Of a stretch of 64,000 bases of DNA, positions 31,727 to 44,018 are shown piece by piece. The position numbers were made by a program, and so were the translations under genes. Origin of the DNA: Favolaschia claudopus (taxonomy: Eukaryota > Basidiomycota > Agaricomycetes > Agaricales > Mycenaceae); NCBI GenBank assembly GCA_037176885.1, contig JAWWNJ010000152.1, forward strand, positions 496,001-560,000, written 5' to 3'. Numbering within the stretch: position 1 is the stretch's first letter; each line of letters begins with the position of its first letter. The notes beneath the pieces were generated by a model. It searched no databases. It was given only the letters and a program-made list of their open reading frames with translations, and was not told the DNA's origin.

Positions 31727-34417
31727 CCCCGTGGAGCGCACATTTACAGGTTCAATCTGAAGCTCAGGACACAGTACAGTCCGCTTCCAATTTCTTTTCA
31801 CTTTGGAGGGTGATATAGCAGCCCGGAGGTTGCCGGCGCATCAATCGGCCTATCTCTAATGGTAAGAATTGTCTGAAAAAGGACAAGAAGTATTGAGACT
31901 TCGCATTTCCTACCAACATTCAGTTTGCTATGTGTTCCTGCGCGGCGACTGGCTCGATGAAAGGGCCCCGGGAAAAAAATAATTCGAAGAAAACCCAGTT
32001 TTCAGCCTACGGTATGTGGCTGGGGTGTTTATATAAACCGGTTTATAAACACCCGGCTTAATAATAATATGGCATAGGGCCCACGCGGGAACCGCTGACT
32101 CATACCCCAACCGACAGCGACCTGACCCTCAAGGAGCCCTCTACTAACCGGCAGGAAATACAAGCAGAACCTGTAAGAAACAAAAAGCACCTGTAAAATT
32201 TTCAGCAAACCAAAACTTTGTTACCGTTTCCTGTCTCTCCTCCAACTCCGCCTGATCTCTGACTCCCAATCTGAATCCTCCTGCCCAAAGCCTTCCTCCA
32301 AAACCCCTTGACAGCAAGCCCAGACTCAACATGGTACTCTTCACCAGCCCGCTCTAAGCTGCGTAAGTTTTCCTTTGTCCCATCTACCACCTTTCTACCT
32401 CTTTCGGTTGTGGACAAAGTGTTGAGTGTGCTGTCCTTCCTGCATCCGGAAGTCATACTCCTTCCATCCTTCTTCGTCCCGTGGCCCTCTCTCTCCCCTA
32501 CCACCTCCAAACCCCTTATCTTCCTTCTGGGCCCATCGTATTCTGCACCTTTCCTTTATTTGGGACCCTTTCCCTGTCCGTCCCCTCCGCTTGTTTTGCT
32601 TCTCATCCCCTCCGCTTGTTTTACTTCTCGTCCCCCATACCTATTGTCTTTTTCCACCATCTTTTCCTGCCTCTTTCCCTTCATATTTTCCTCCGTTATA
32701 CTTCCTGCCTTTCCCTTTCCCCTTGCTCTTCTCAGCGGATGCTCACCGGACATCCTATCCTGCAAAGGACGCTTCCGTGGTGCTGTTGGAATATTCCCCA
32801 TCGCCGCAGCTGGCACGATACGCATTGCCGCCGGCGCTACATACAAGAAATTGTTATGCCTTATAAGCCTTGGCGGGCGGGGAGCCTTATAAGGCCATAT
32901 AAGGCCGTTAGGTTGTGCAAGGCCGTAAAGTTATAAGCCTTTCTCGATTTTTTCCGACAGGTGCCTGGATGTCCGACATCGCCTCCCCCCCATGTAAATG
33001 GGAAGAGGAGCCGCAACAAAAAATTCAAAACACCGCGATGAAACCTGGGCCGAGGTAACAGATCTAGATCGAATCTGTGGAACCCTGGATCAGTGTATTC
33101 CCTCGAACAGAGAGTTCTTATCACGACGTTTATTGAAGGTTAGATTCTCAATGAAATGTAAAAAAATTCTGGAGCACAACTATTTTGTTGGAAGTCTGAA
33201 TTACGGCGGATCAATCAAAGGTCAGATCCAGTCAGACCGGGTCGGCGCTCTGATCCGTCGACCTTTTGTGACCGTCAGACCCTAACCTTAACAACACTGC
33301 TCACATGACTTGGTCGTGTTTGAGAATATCGCTTTTCGTCTCCGTCCCTGCACGTCTGAGGCGATTGTACATAACTCGCAGCCGTTGCAAGCAGTAGCGC
33401 TTGCGGCGGCCACCACTGTCGATTACATACGAATGACCAAACAACGCTCAATCTCCCTGTCTGGTATCGCTATTCGGTGGCCGCAAAAGATCATCTCCTG
33501 GAAAGCCATTCTTCACCCGAACACCCGTGATACGGAACCTCAATTCACATTGGTTTCTCTATCGCATTCGAGCTCGGAGCCGGCGCTGTCTTATAGGCAT
33601 CCCGCAGCGCGTCCAGACCCTCCAACGCTCGCTGCTCCTGTAAGTAATACTAATAGGGCTACCCACTGTATACAGCCATCTAATCTCAAATAAGGAACGA
33701 GCCCTCGGGAGCGGCAGTCGCATGGATGTTCGGAACAGCCCTCGCCATACGAACAGCATAAGGTGCATCAGACGCTCGCAGTCCTTACCTCCAGCTGCGG
33801 CGCAGTGCCCTTTGTACAAAGATAGTGGCTTGGAGGATTTGGATACGATGCCTGAGGTTCTGGAGGCGCTGCATGTCAACGCTACTTTGTATGCCAAGGG
33901 ATACCGATATGAACGAATTTAGACCGGTAGATGTAGTGCGTAGAAGTTGCGGGAGCGGTGAACCATCAGTGTGATTTTTTCACTTTCGGAACAGATGAGA
34001 ACGATCGAGAAGATTTAGCATCTTCCTAACCTTGGCAATAACCCAATTTTATCTTCTCCAATTTGTGAAGTTTTCGCGTGTTTCGGCGCGTCTTGTGAGT
34101 CCCACAAAAGTTTATCAATAGGGGCAGTCAGAGTAGCCGATTCAGGGGCGGCGATCGCCGATTATGGAACGACTAGCAGTGAGCCCGTGCTTCGCTACGG
34201 TCAATCTACTTATATAAGGGAGGCCACGCTTGCGCAAACAAAGAAAGGACAGCCTCTTGCGCTTTCAGTCTTGCACTTGAGGGGATAGCGTCTTGCCAGA
34301 ATGTAGAATAGCCTGGCAGAGTGCTGTCTGTGCAATCTTGAATGGGAAAGCGGGGTGGAAGCCAACGAAATCGGTCCTCAGTCACTGTGCGAAGGATCCG
34401 TCATGCATTTCAAAACT
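31727..34417. other. Gene-poor; scattered repeats and one possible 3' exon
   Basis: A near-perfect palindrome TTTATATAAACCGGTTTATAAA is at 32028-32049. TTATAAGCC/GGCCTTATAAGG words cluster at 32858-32938. At 33669-33922 (plus) a 66-codon frame from ATG 33722 (PEVLEALHVNATLYAKGYRY..) may be the last exon of an unknown gene; an acceptor-like CAAATAAG sits just before. The C/T-rich 32410-32760 stretch has no convincing gene. Confidence 0.35.
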
Positions 34418-34560
34418 AATCGTCATGAATTTCAAATTTCATGATGTTTTGTCATGAAGCACATCATGAATTTCAAGATGGCTTTCATGACGGCCCAAAA
34501 GCCATTTTTATGAGGACATGAATTCATGGCAGAACATCATGAAATTCATCATGAAAAATC
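34418..34560. repeat. CATGAAATTCATGA motif array, copy 2
   Basis: At least eight words of the TCATGAATTTCA type in both orientations, as in copies 1 and 3. Confidence 0.55.
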
Positions 34561-34766
34561 CAGCTGAATTTTGCAAAGTCCACATCCTTGATATACAAGT
34601 CTACAAGATGTATTGAGTGAATATTTATGTCACTGATATGCCTACTCTGTTGCTCTTTACTGAGTTTGAAAATTGCGGCAAGATTGCGACCCGAAAGGGG
34701 ATGCAATCGGTATGAGAAGGGTGGGATATATGTATGCGTTGCTACATGTATGGTGTAACAGAACAT

Positions 34767-35018
34767 TAGTCTCGGATACCCAGACCTTTCTCCGCAATCC
34801 CTATCGGGGGTCTTTCCATATATAGTGAATAGAGGACGTTTTTGACGGATGATTGATGCGAAAGGGTGGGAGAATTGTCTCCAAGCCTTTTAATTTTCCC
34901 ACAACTCAGAGATCAGTCAGCTGTCAAAAACGTCTTGTATTCCCTATATATGGAAATACCTCCGGCCTCTGTGTTCCACTGCACAGATTGCGCGGAGACG
35001 TCTGGGTATCCGAGACTA
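34767..35018. mobile_element. MITE copy A, TAGTCTCGGATACCCAGAC family
   Basis: Begins TAGTCTCGGATACCCAGACC and ends with its inverse; about 30-bp inverted repeats. Flanked by ACAGAACAT at 34758-34766 and 35019-35027 (9 bp). 252 bp, no gene. Confidence 0.85.
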
Positions 35019-35027
35019 ACAGAACAT

Positions 35028-35121
35028 GTCCTGCAAAGCCCTCTTGGCCTAATTGGAGTGAGGCATGCGGCTAACGAGATTCGTAGGCCACGTGGTCGCC
35101 GGTTCGATTCCCAGCGAAAGC
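35028..35121 (+). other. tRNA-like sequence with A and B boxes
   Basis: TGGCCTAATTGG (35045-35056) fits an A box and GGTTCGATTCC (35101-35111) fits a B box. The boxes are about 56 bp apart, wider than in most tRNAs. A D-arm (GCCT..AGGC) forms, but I cannot fold a full cloverleaf or read an anticodon. It is either a degenerate tRNA or a SINE head. MITE copy B inserted just downstream. Confidence 0.4.
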
Positions 35122-35378
35122 TAGTCTCGGATACCCAGACCTTTCTCCGCAATCCCTATCGGGGGTCTTTCCATATATAGTGAATAGAGGACGTTTTTGA
35201 CGGATGATTGATGCGAAAGGGTGGGAGAATTTTTAGGGCGGAAAGCCTTTTAATTTTCCCACAACTCAGAGATCAGTCAGCTGTCAAAAACGTCTTGTAT
35301 TCCCTATATATGGAAATACCTCCGGCCTCTGTGTTCCACTGCACAGATTGCGCGGAGACGTCTGGGTATCCGAGACTA
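35122..35378. mobile_element. MITE copy B, TAGTCTCGGATACCCAGAC family
   Basis: Nearly identical to copy A; the main difference is a short stretch near 35229-35240. Flanked by GCGAAAGC at 35114-35121 and 35379-35386 (8 bp, perfect). Confidence 0.88.
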
Positions 35379-35439
35379 GCGAAAGCCTCAATGATTATCC
35401 GACATTATTTTGCTTCGTGCCATCTAATTTTCCTCATGT

Positions 35440-35630
35440 TTCCCTTTGAAATTCCTGACAAACCGTCATGGAAAAACGTCAGGAAGAGGCCCAAACTTGT
35501 TAGGAATTTCATGACCCCCCAATCCTAACGTTTCGTCATGAATTCATGATGAACCAACATGAATTTCAAACTAAACTGTCATGATTTTCCCGACTTTAGG
35601 TCATGACCAACATCATGAAATTCAAGACCT
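35440..35630. repeat. CATGAAATTCATGA motif array, copy 3
   Basis: About nine words of the CATGAATTTCA/TTTCATGA type with GTCATGA spacers. Confidence 0.5.
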
Positions 35631-36750
35631 TGCCTGGGCACAGTGAGTCCTACATCAACGTGTCGTTTGACGTTTGGGCACGCTCGCGCAAACAAAGTGT
35701 GCTCTCTCTCTCCCTCTGAGCCTCCCTCTTTCTTCAGCCCTGCCTTAGATGGTCTGCATGACCTCTGGACTTCCTCAATCTTCCTACGTGAACCTATTAC
35801 GGGAACACCAGAATTCCGGCACATGTCTGTCTCTCAGGCGGCACTCTGGAGTCTCAAAATTGCGCACGGTGTACTCTCGCCCCGACGTTCAGCTGCACTA
35901 TAGTCAAACTACAATCAGCTGTCACCGTATTCTCTTCAATGAACTATGTCTTTCCAGCTCTCTCTACACCGTGAAGAACAAATCATGCACCGCACGGGCT
36001 TATTTACTCAAAGACACACGCGTCGAGACTGATCGGCTGAGAATTAATTAGACTTCGAGATCAAATTTTTTCGAAGGAAACCGATGAAAAGACTGCGATT
36101 GACGTTGAGACCTCATTTTTTTACGTAGTCGGTCATTTTTTTCGGCCTTGAGCGCAAAATTTCCTCTAATTTTTGCCTTTTCCCGACTCCTCACGGTCCA
36201 AAATCGGGATTTTTTTATTTTGAAAGTCCGGCGATTGGTACGGCGGATGGTCCGGCGGATTGTGCGGCCTTGCCGTTTGAGTTCGGTTACTGTGAGGCCT
36301 TGGAACCGTATGCGCAGCTAAAACTCTTAATACAACTAGAATATAGCTCAAAATGCTGCACGAACTCCGGCTCCGCTGATGGTGGGCATGCGTTCGTGTC
36401 CAAAGAGTTAGATATAAAGCGGATATGAGTTTGCAAAGCGACCTGCAGAGAATATCAACTACCCGTCATCTGAAAGAAAGACTTGATGTTCGCCGAGTTT
36501 TCTGGTAGGACTGTCTCTAACATTGGTGGCTTTCCCACCGCTTTTCATCTTGGGCGAGCTGCCTTCGCCCTTGCGCTTGCCCGGCTCCGCCTGCTTCCCG
36601 TTCTTGATCCCGTTTCCAGTCGGGTTCTTTGCGTGACTTGCGTTGGTCGAGCGGGGAGGTGGATTCCCAGATGAGCTGGGCTTGGAGTGGAGCGATGGTG
36701 CGGTACAGCGATGGTGCGGTACAAAGGTAAGAGAGCAGTGCTTGTATTAT
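35631..36750. other. No gene recognised
   Basis: Only short frames. A 15-bp direct duplication GCGATGGTGCGGTAC occurs at about 36693-36722. Confidence 0.3.
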
Positions 36751-36994
36751 GTCACAATCAAAGCCTTGCGCCCCAGATCAAAAGATAAGGGTTGGGTGGT
36801 GCAGTATTAGCTTCGAGAAATGAACTGAATAAAAGGACTAAAGTACAAAGAGAATATACTATGCTATTTGTCACAATCAAAGCCTCGCGTCCACTGATCG
36901 GTAAGATGACCAGGGATTGTGGAGTGCGGTATTAGCTTCGAGAAATGAACTGAATAAAAGGACTAAAGTACAAAGAGAATGTACTACGCTATTT
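36751..36994 (+). repeat. Two-unit tandem duplication, about 119-125 bp
   Basis: Each unit starts GTCACAATCAAAGCC and contains TATTAGCTTCGAGAAATGAA and CTGAATAAAAGGACTAAAG. The second halves are nearly identical and the first halves have diverged. Confidence 0.8.
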
Positions 36995-38254
36995 ATACTG
37001 CCACAGACCGTGTGAACAATCAATCACAGTCATCGCACCCATACAGCCTTTTCAATGTATAAGAAGGAAGGCTTATGAATTATGTCTGTGGAGAGCCGTG
37101 AGAATTCAAGTTTTCAAGTTGCAAAAAGAGAAGAGAAAGAGAGAGAAAAGGGAGAGACTCACTATGTAGTAGAGACTCTGTTTCCAAGAAATCAGAGCTT
37201 CAAAGTCACTGTAGCGCTCACCAGAGCAATCACAATCTTGATTTCTTATGCCTTGATTAGGCAGATCAGAGGAATTCAAAATATGGTAAGACGTATGTCC
37301 TTTCGGAGCAACTGCCTCCTTGGGACATAATTTCAGCCAATCGAATTCAAGATCTCCTCGGAAACTTCCTCGGCCGTTCTCACAGTGAGTCCGAAAAAGC
37401 CGATGAACCTTCCTCAACGCTGAATTGACGTTGAACCGAGTTCGAATGCTTCTGGAGTCATACTCTGAGGCTATATACATGTCTCTAGCAGTAAAACATC
37501 TATCCAGACACATTTTCCTTGAGTATTGGGGGCCAAATATATAAAAATTACAGCCACTGAGCCTGAAAGTTCAAATACATCCGGGAAACAACAAATACTG
37601 TGCTCTCCAGAAAAGCGCACTGCCAGGCTCATGAATTTGGCTCAAGGGAAGTGTACAGTCAGATAAGGTGAGTGAGTGTACTACTGGGAGAAAAACACCA
37701 TCACTAGATTGGATTTTTTGTACGAACAACTGCATGTTTCCGGAAATCTACTGTCTCACGTCCGTTTCAGACTCTCATATAGTTCAGATCTGATTCAAAT
37801 GTGGTTTGGATATGTCGTTTTAATGTGACCAAGCCAAGTCCTTGCGTGTTCCCGTATTCTTGACAACGAGAACTTTACGAACCTTAACTCGAAGCTCGAC
37901 TTGACTTGAACCGAATTTATTCTTGGTTTAACAGGTCCAGCCTTCGCTGAATTGAGTCAAGCCTTACGCGTCCAAAAGCCATTCCGACTTCAGTTCAAGT
38001 CGTAGTTTGATCATTATTATTTGTGAGCAACTGAATGCTGGTCTCAAAATTATACGTGCTGGTTTAACCTAAAGGCAATCGAGCTCTGCACACTTGTTAT
38101 TAACAATAGGTAATTCCGGAAGAATTCTCCCTTGACAAGTCAGAATCTGAAGTCAGATAGGTTTGGGGCAGAGAATACTACAGTCTCGAGTGCCCAGGGA
38201 AGCAATGGAGAAGCGTTGGGAAATTAGAATATCTTTTTTCTAAAAATTCCCTTT
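36995..38254. other. No gene recognised
   Basis: AT-rich with frames no longer than 135 codons and no recognisable motif. Confidence 0.3.
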
Positions 38255-38368
38255 TTTGGGGGTTCTAAGCCCCCTAAGCCCTTAGAGGCTCTAAGCCCTA
38301 AGCCCTATGCTAAGGCCTAAGGGCTTAGAGTGCCGGGGGGTCGTAAACTTAGGCCTTAGGCACATCAC
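38255..38368. repeat. CTAAGCCC/TAAGGCCTAAGG motif cluster
   Basis: Dense CTAAGCCCTAAGCC and inverted GGCTTAGAG words over 110 bp, similar in style to the arrays inside the hAT MITEs at 11509 and 39261. A CACTG end may be at about 38368, but no left CAGTG end was matched. Confidence 0.45.
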
Positions 38369-39260
38369 TGAATTACATGGCCGGGGAGCAATTTTACACA
38401 GCACTATGCCCGATCCTTCAAACTCTCTGCAATGATTCCCGCAACGAGGGGCTGTGTTTCTCCAAACGGGGTTGTCGGTGCCGCACTACCGCTTGGCGTG
38501 AGTGACACGAGGACCTGGGATTATGGGGAAGCTTGCTTCCCCATTCATCGGTATAGGGCTCCGGAATGCAGATGCTGACAAATGTCCGTCCAGGTGCTTT
38601 GTAAGCACTGTCCTGGTGTCGTCCGTGGCCTCGGACTTCGGGAACGGCACTGTCATTGCCATGTGACTTTCGGACTGTGCGCCGAATCAACTTTTCCGAG
38701 TCTTCAACTTTGGTTCAACCCAAGTTCAATCGGCCTGTTTGAACCTCATGTGCTGTAAATAAATATATATACCCTACCAGCACCTATATACTCAATGGTT
38801 GCCTGCTCCTTAAGAAAGAATTCAGTAAGCATCAAGTTTTGTAAGTTACAAGCCTCTCAAAAGCCTCCTCAAATTACAAGCACTTTTAAAATCGCCACCA
38901 GTGCCGGGGCTCGGGGAATGCTTTGAGCAACTTCAAAAGAATTACCAGACTTTGTGCTACTACCAGTGTCTTGAATATACTAACTACTATCCAGTACCAG
39001 TGAGTATAAGCTTTAATTAATAACCCAAAAAAAGAGGTTCGTCAACTGAAATAAGTTGGTTACCCAAATCGGGCGAAACACTGCTTGAGCCAATGATGTT
39101 GCCCGAATTTAGCAAGATTAGCTACTGTACATGAATGAATTGGACGTATTCGACTACGATATTGAATTCCCATTCGCACTGAAGCAAGCTTACCCTCCTA
39201 TGTGGACCATTGTCCACATACCCAACATATTATACAGGTGAAGGCCTGATGCAAATCCTG
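38369..39260. other. No gene recognised
   Basis: A GGGGAAGCTTGCTTCCCC palindrome is at 38524-38541, similar in style to the GGGGGAGCAAGCTCCCCC at 2838-2855. The rest shows no structure I can support. Confidence 0.3.
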
Positions 39261-39327
39261 CAGTGTTGGCAATTAAGGGTTAAGACCCGGCCCCAGGGAC
39301 CTTTAAGGGTTCATAAGCCTTAAGCCT

Positions 39328-40302
39328 TACTGTACCTCCCTGTATGGGAGCAACCGTCACGGTAACGGTGGGGTTGGTTGTGTTGCCTCTTTTTGAGGTG
39401 GTCACGGTCACGATTGAGGCCGTTGCCTTGAAAAAATCGTGACGCAGCACGCAAAAAAGTTTTCTGCCTGGAAATATACACAATTGAGTCTGTGCTTAAG
39501 ATAGAGAGCGTGGGATCCCCGCACCCTTATGTCAGCATCACACTGTGACATTGTCACGCTCGACGTCGAGGGCTTATAGCACAATGCTAAGGTCCAGATT
39601 GGGAATTTTGCCCAATACAAGTCTTAGATAGAGGTTCAATGAAGGGTTCCTATTGGGCAGAGTTGCCAAAATGTCCCTTGGTCTCTTGCTATCTGACCCA
39701 CAAAAAAATTCAGACCACTTTTTTTCTGAGTGTTTCTATGTGGTTTTCTCACCAAATGGGACCCTTTTCAAAAATTTCGGAGGAAAATTTGGCCAGCACA
39801 GCCACAGGATAGTCATCTCGGCATGCTTCGGCAGCTCGCTTAAGGGTGGGACCTGTCAAACCTTTGCGGCGCAATGAGTGACAGAACCTCCTTGCAGTGT
39901 GGAAGGTGCTTTTCAAACCAAAAACCAAAATTTTAGAGCCGAAACAGCGAGAATGTCTTCTAAGTCTGTAGGTCAGCCCTTCCGCAGGCCGGAAAGAGCA
40001 CGAAATTTTTTGTGTGACTGGGGATTTGGCCGTGGGAACGATTAATAAGCGTTACATAACGTGCTTAAGTAAGGTGCGGGGATCCCACGCTCTCTATCTT
40101 ACCTTTTGAGCTGCTTATTAGCCGAAATCCCTTGAAATTGTAGTGAATTCAACGATTTGATGACTTCTTCACGAATTTTTTGAGCCAGATGGTTGCCTCC
40201 TTTGGCAACGGTCACGGCTCACGGCGGGTCGGTTGCCTGAAAACAAGGCAACCGTTTTGTCACGGTCCCTCGACGGTTGCTTCCATACAGGGAGGTACAG
40301 TA
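39328..40302. mobile_element. TA-flanked element nested in the hAT element
   Basis: Ends TACTGTACCTCCCTGTATGG and its inverse, continuing RAGCAACCGTC. The sub-terminal zones are rich in CGGTCACGG/GGCAACCG words. It encloses a further element. Confidence 0.75.
39497..40101. mobile_element. Innermost TA-flanked element of the nest
   Basis: Ends TAAGATAGAGAGCGTGGGAT and its inverse, continuing CCCCGCACC; TA at both borders. About 605 bp including the TAs, no gene. Confidence 0.72.
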
Positions 40303-41046
40303 CGCTGAGGTTATGGGGTTAAGACCTTAATTTCCTTTTTGGGAAACATTTTCGCGCGCTCAATTTGCGTCGGGAAAGCGGATTTTACGGCGTAAAAATG
40401 TTGTCTAAGGTACATAAACTTCGTCGTCATCACATTCAACCGCCCTGTCGTCGAGACGAGCATCCTCTTCGGCATCTGCGAGTGCCTCCAGCAGCTCCGC
40501 CTCTGCATTGATCTCCTTCTCTGCAAACTTCCGTTCGCGCCACCAAATAGACCATCAACGAAAGATTGTCCACCGTGCTGCCACTCCACGCTGTCGAATG
40601 TGCCGGTGTTCTGCAGCAATTCCTTCTCATGCTGGATGCAACCCTTGCAGTAGGTAGCCAGGCTTCCCATGAAGCTTGAGGAAGTGCGTCCACATTGGGC
40701 TGGACGTCGATATCGAAAGAAAAGAGATTAGGTCGGCAATCAAATGGCTGCAGGTGCCGGGCAGCCGGCTGAGCCGGTCCGGGCATTTAAGCTGGGCAGC
40801 CGTGCTACGGCTCTAAGGGTTATGATAAGGCCTTAATAACCCTTAACGCAATTAAGGCCTTATCCCTTACGGCCAACACTGAATCCTGACCGAATTCGAA
40901 AATGCACCAGTGGGGCGGTTCACGGCATTTTGTTAGCGGTCAGCCAATACGAATGTCCCTTTCGTTTGTCTTGTCTTAAATCTGCAGGAGGCCTGCGTCA
41001 TAGGTGGCTGTGTAGTGCCAAAAGAGGGAGTTCCCCTGACACGGCG

Positions 41047-42355
41047 GTGAGTCCGGAAACTTGACTGATGAGTGCGACTAAATACATGTTTCAGTGTCGG
41101 GGTATACCTCGAGTCGTTTGCTATTGCGGCTAATCTCTTGCAAGCTCCAACATGTCGTCTCGATACCGTAGCGACGTGCCTCGGTAACCTCTTCCGACTA
41201 TTTGACTCTGCCCCCGAACCGCTTGTCAAGAAGACAGTCCAGTCCAGTCTTGAGCGGAGATGGGGTAAGACTGATCAAGAACTTATGATCCTCGCAGTCT
41301 TTTTGAACCCTTATATCCGTTCCCGCGCATTCAACCCCTCCAAATTGCCCCCCATGTCACTCTATCACGGCATTTGTCGCGCCTATCAACGTTTCTATAG
41401 GCACAGAGCGCAAGCACCGACATTGTGCAAACATTCCAGTCATATCACGATTCGATTGGCTTTTATTCAGCGGAGTCCATGTGGCTAGCCGGCTTCAAAC
41501 AAATGTACGAAACAGAAATAAGTTTCGGTATTCTGGTCACTTGACGCAATTTTCTCACTCTTTCGATAGAAGAAACCCCTTGATGTGGTAAGTATATGGC
41601 GGCGCATGGACAGCGGAACGGGGATGACAGGACGCAGCGGCTTTGTCAAGCTCGCAATTCGGATTCTGAGCATAGTTCCAAACTCAGCCGGTGCAGAACG
41701 AGTTTTCAGTATCTATGGACTGACGCACACCAAGCATCGCAACCGGCTCGATCCGTTGAAGGTTCATAAATCAACGACAGTTCGTATGGACGTGCAAGAC
41801 AGTCATCGGGCGGCTGGTCTGGTCAAGTCAGGTCAAGTCACGGAACCCGTCATTTCAGCCTTGCCGACGACCGAGCACAGCTTGCTGCCATGGAAGCTGA
41901 ACCCGTCGCTTCATCTACCTTCCCTCCTAGTTCCACCGACCCGCCCTCCGAGCCTGCTGCCTCCCCCGATATCGATTTTTCGGTCGTCACAGATATGCTT
42001 GTTGATCTTGCAGAAAAACAGGACGATCAAGATGCCCAAGACGACGCCGCGGAGGCTGCTAATGCGCTCCTTGATGTGTCAGCGGCGACCTCCACCTCTA
42101 CCTTGCCATCGGCGTCGACTTCCGTCACCAATTCGTCGGGCTCGGATCCCAGCATATAAGAAGATCAAGCTTGCAGATTTGTTTGCATATCCCTCTGTTG
42201 GTACGCCGGCAACAGAGTTGGAATTCTTCTGGAAGGCTGGTTTGGATGGACTGGATGACGAGGAGGAAGCTCTTGGTGTGGAGGCGGAGGACATGACGGC
42301 GAGTTCATCAGCGGCTGCAGAAATCTCTTTGCCCGAAACCTCGGCAGTATCTTGA
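41047..42355 (+). pseudogene. hAT transposase, C-terminal half, broken
   Basis: After a likely 48-bp intron (41047-41094, GTGAGT..TTTCAG) a frame reads YLESFAIAANLLQAPTCRLD, TVATCLGNLFRLFD and SSLERRWGKTDQELMILAVF, LNPYIRSRAF, matching the helical part of fungal hAT transposases. Around 41425 the sense shifts frame (VQTFQSYHDSIGFYS). From 41585 it continues FVKLAIRILSIVPNSAGAER, VFSIYGLTHTKHRNRLDP, the hAT dimerisation (C-terminal) domain. A frame-shifted acidic linker follows, then KIKLADLFAYPSVG and FFWKAGLDGL before the stop at 42353-42355. hAT transposases cut and paste DNA with an 8-bp target duplication, the size seen around the MITEs here. The N-terminal BED finger and first catalytic Asp region were not found; the three-level nest lies just upstream. 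This copy is probably inactive. Confidence 0.8.
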
Positions 42356-43580
42356 CCTATATTCCGTAGAAGATCGCAAATTTTGTCAATTACACCTCAT
42401 TACATTGTATGGTAGTATTCTACTCGGTTTTCCGACTCTCCCGCCTGCTTCCAGAGCATTAATTGGTGAAATGATTGCAGATCGGACGTTGCCGGAGTCC
42501 GTTTGATAACTGGAGCAATGATTGATGGCGGGTCATTGACCAATCGGTCAATGGATTGACGGGAACTTCTCCATTCCGAGGGTGATGGCAAAACGGTCGA
42601 GATTCCCACGATGGGTCATTGTTTTTGTTTCACTGAATAGAATCAGGACCTCTGACATTCACCTATGATGCCTGCCCCGAAAAATCTGGGATTTGGGACA
42701 TCTTATCCGGACCTCAAATGGGGAAGATCTTATCCGAATCCGAACCAGGCCTTCCAAGAGGTCGATGCTTTATCCGGACGGTGAACCAGGCCTAAAAAAA
42801 TCGGCTAAAATCGCAAAAATTCGCAATTGATCTCTTGACGCGTCTGGGTGGCTCCTCTAGCTCCTTTGAGTAATGCGGAAGCTTGTCATGTAGTTTGAAT
42901 GCTGTTCTTCGCTTTTTGAGGTGCGCTTGCCGAATTTTGCGGAGTATATACAAGAAACGAAAACGAAAACGACTATATATAGAATAGCCGTTAGATGGCC
43001 GGTGGTGCCCGTCGGCAGCAGGTTCAGAAACGAAAATGAAGCAGTCGGCACGGAACAAGTCAAGGTCGGCTCCATGACGCCAAGGGTCACGGTCACGCAG
43101 ATTGAGATGCTCGTGCAACTTCGCTACTGCCGGCAGCCAAAGGAAAGTTGAAGGAAAGCAACAAGAAACCCACCTACCTTGTTTCGATGTTTCGAGATAT
43201 TTATGTGGGTGCACTCAAGGGTTCACACACTGACCAGCCTTTTTCCGCAACATACGCCACTGAAAGATGTTGGAAAAAGCAGCTGGATGAGAGTGCCATC
43301 ACGAAAAGCACGTGTTCAGATCAATTTCCACGATCCAGAGATCGCTCACCCCTTGCATTCTTGTTTCCTATTTACCTTTAGTGTTCGTCTATATCATGTT
43401 TGCCACGAATCTCATACTTACGTATCGTAAAAACTTTCTATTTTATTGAAGTGCAGAGCTCACTGAGTGATCTTCACTCTTCAATTAATTTAGAGTGCTA
43501 AAAGCCTAAAACACGCCGTGTGCGTGACCTGGTACAGCGACTCGGACTCGTTCGGCACGCGGCCGATGACACGATAGACC
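42356..43580. other. No gene; TTATCCGAAT motif patch
   Basis: CTTATCCGAATCC/TTTATCCGGAC words occur at 42698-42780, and again at 44348-44510 beyond the next MITE. CGAAAACGAAAACG words at 42956-42973 are mirrored at about 44193-44210. The two sides may be one old element with the 43581 MITE inside. Confidence 0.4.
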
Positions 43581-44018
43581 TAGTGTTGCCGGAAGCTGGA
43601 GCTAGCTCCGAGCTGAGTTCAACTCCAACTCGACCCCTTCCCAAAAGTGGCACCTCGAGGTGATGCCAGCTCGCCTCGACTCCACCCTCGTCACCCAAAG
43701 CGGACGACGTGACATTTCTGGTGGTGTACACTGTGTGACATCACACTCCCTCCCCAGTTTCTGTATTGGCCGTTTCTTGGCCGTTCTCGACGTATAAAAA
43801 ACAGTTTGAGCTTGAAGAGAGCTCAGAAAAACCTTCCACATAAAAATTTGGTCCATTCTCCCCTAAAATTTTGCCCTTCGGGTGGAAAGATGAACCCTGG
43901 GACATTAGATTCCCATATCCGGTATCAGCTCTGAGCCAGCTCCGGTCAACTCGAGCTGACAGCGAGCTGATGGGCAATCAACTCGAGTTCAGCTCCAACT
44001 CAGCTCCCGGCAACACTA
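43581..44018. mobile_element. hAT-type MITE, TAGTGTTGCCGG family, complete
   Basis: Left TAGTGTTGCCGGAAGCTG and inverted right TAGTGTTGCCGGGAGCTG; 8-bp TSD GATAGACC at 43573-43580 and 44019-44026, perfect. AGCTCC/GAGCTGAGTT words cluster near both ends. An internal TATA-like TATAAAAAACAG preceded by ATTGG matches the truncated copy at 17109-17343. Confidence 0.9.

Larger units (their letters stand above)
39261..40881. mobile_element. hAT-type element, outermost of a three-level nest
   Basis: Ends CAGTGTTGGCAATTAAGGG (39261) and inverted CAGTGTTGGCCGTAAGGG (to 40881). AATCCTG lies immediately outside both ends, with one further ambiguous base, consistent with a 7-8 bp TSD. TTAAGGGTTAAG/AAGGCCTTAA words cluster inside both ends (39270-39326, 40303-40330, 40806-40870). 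No transposase frame. Confidence 0.75.

Noticed and set aside
35028..35121. Functional tRNA gene
   Set aside because: No five-base anticodon stem or readable anticodon; box spacing too wide. Kept only as tRNA-like.
38760..39010. Solo LTR
   Set aside because: TATATA and AATTACAAGC features looked LTR-like, but no TG..CA ends with TSDs could be paired.
40311..40786. Minus-strand genes of 116-119 codons
   Set aside because: They lie inside the hAT element next to its motif array and have no recognisable domain.
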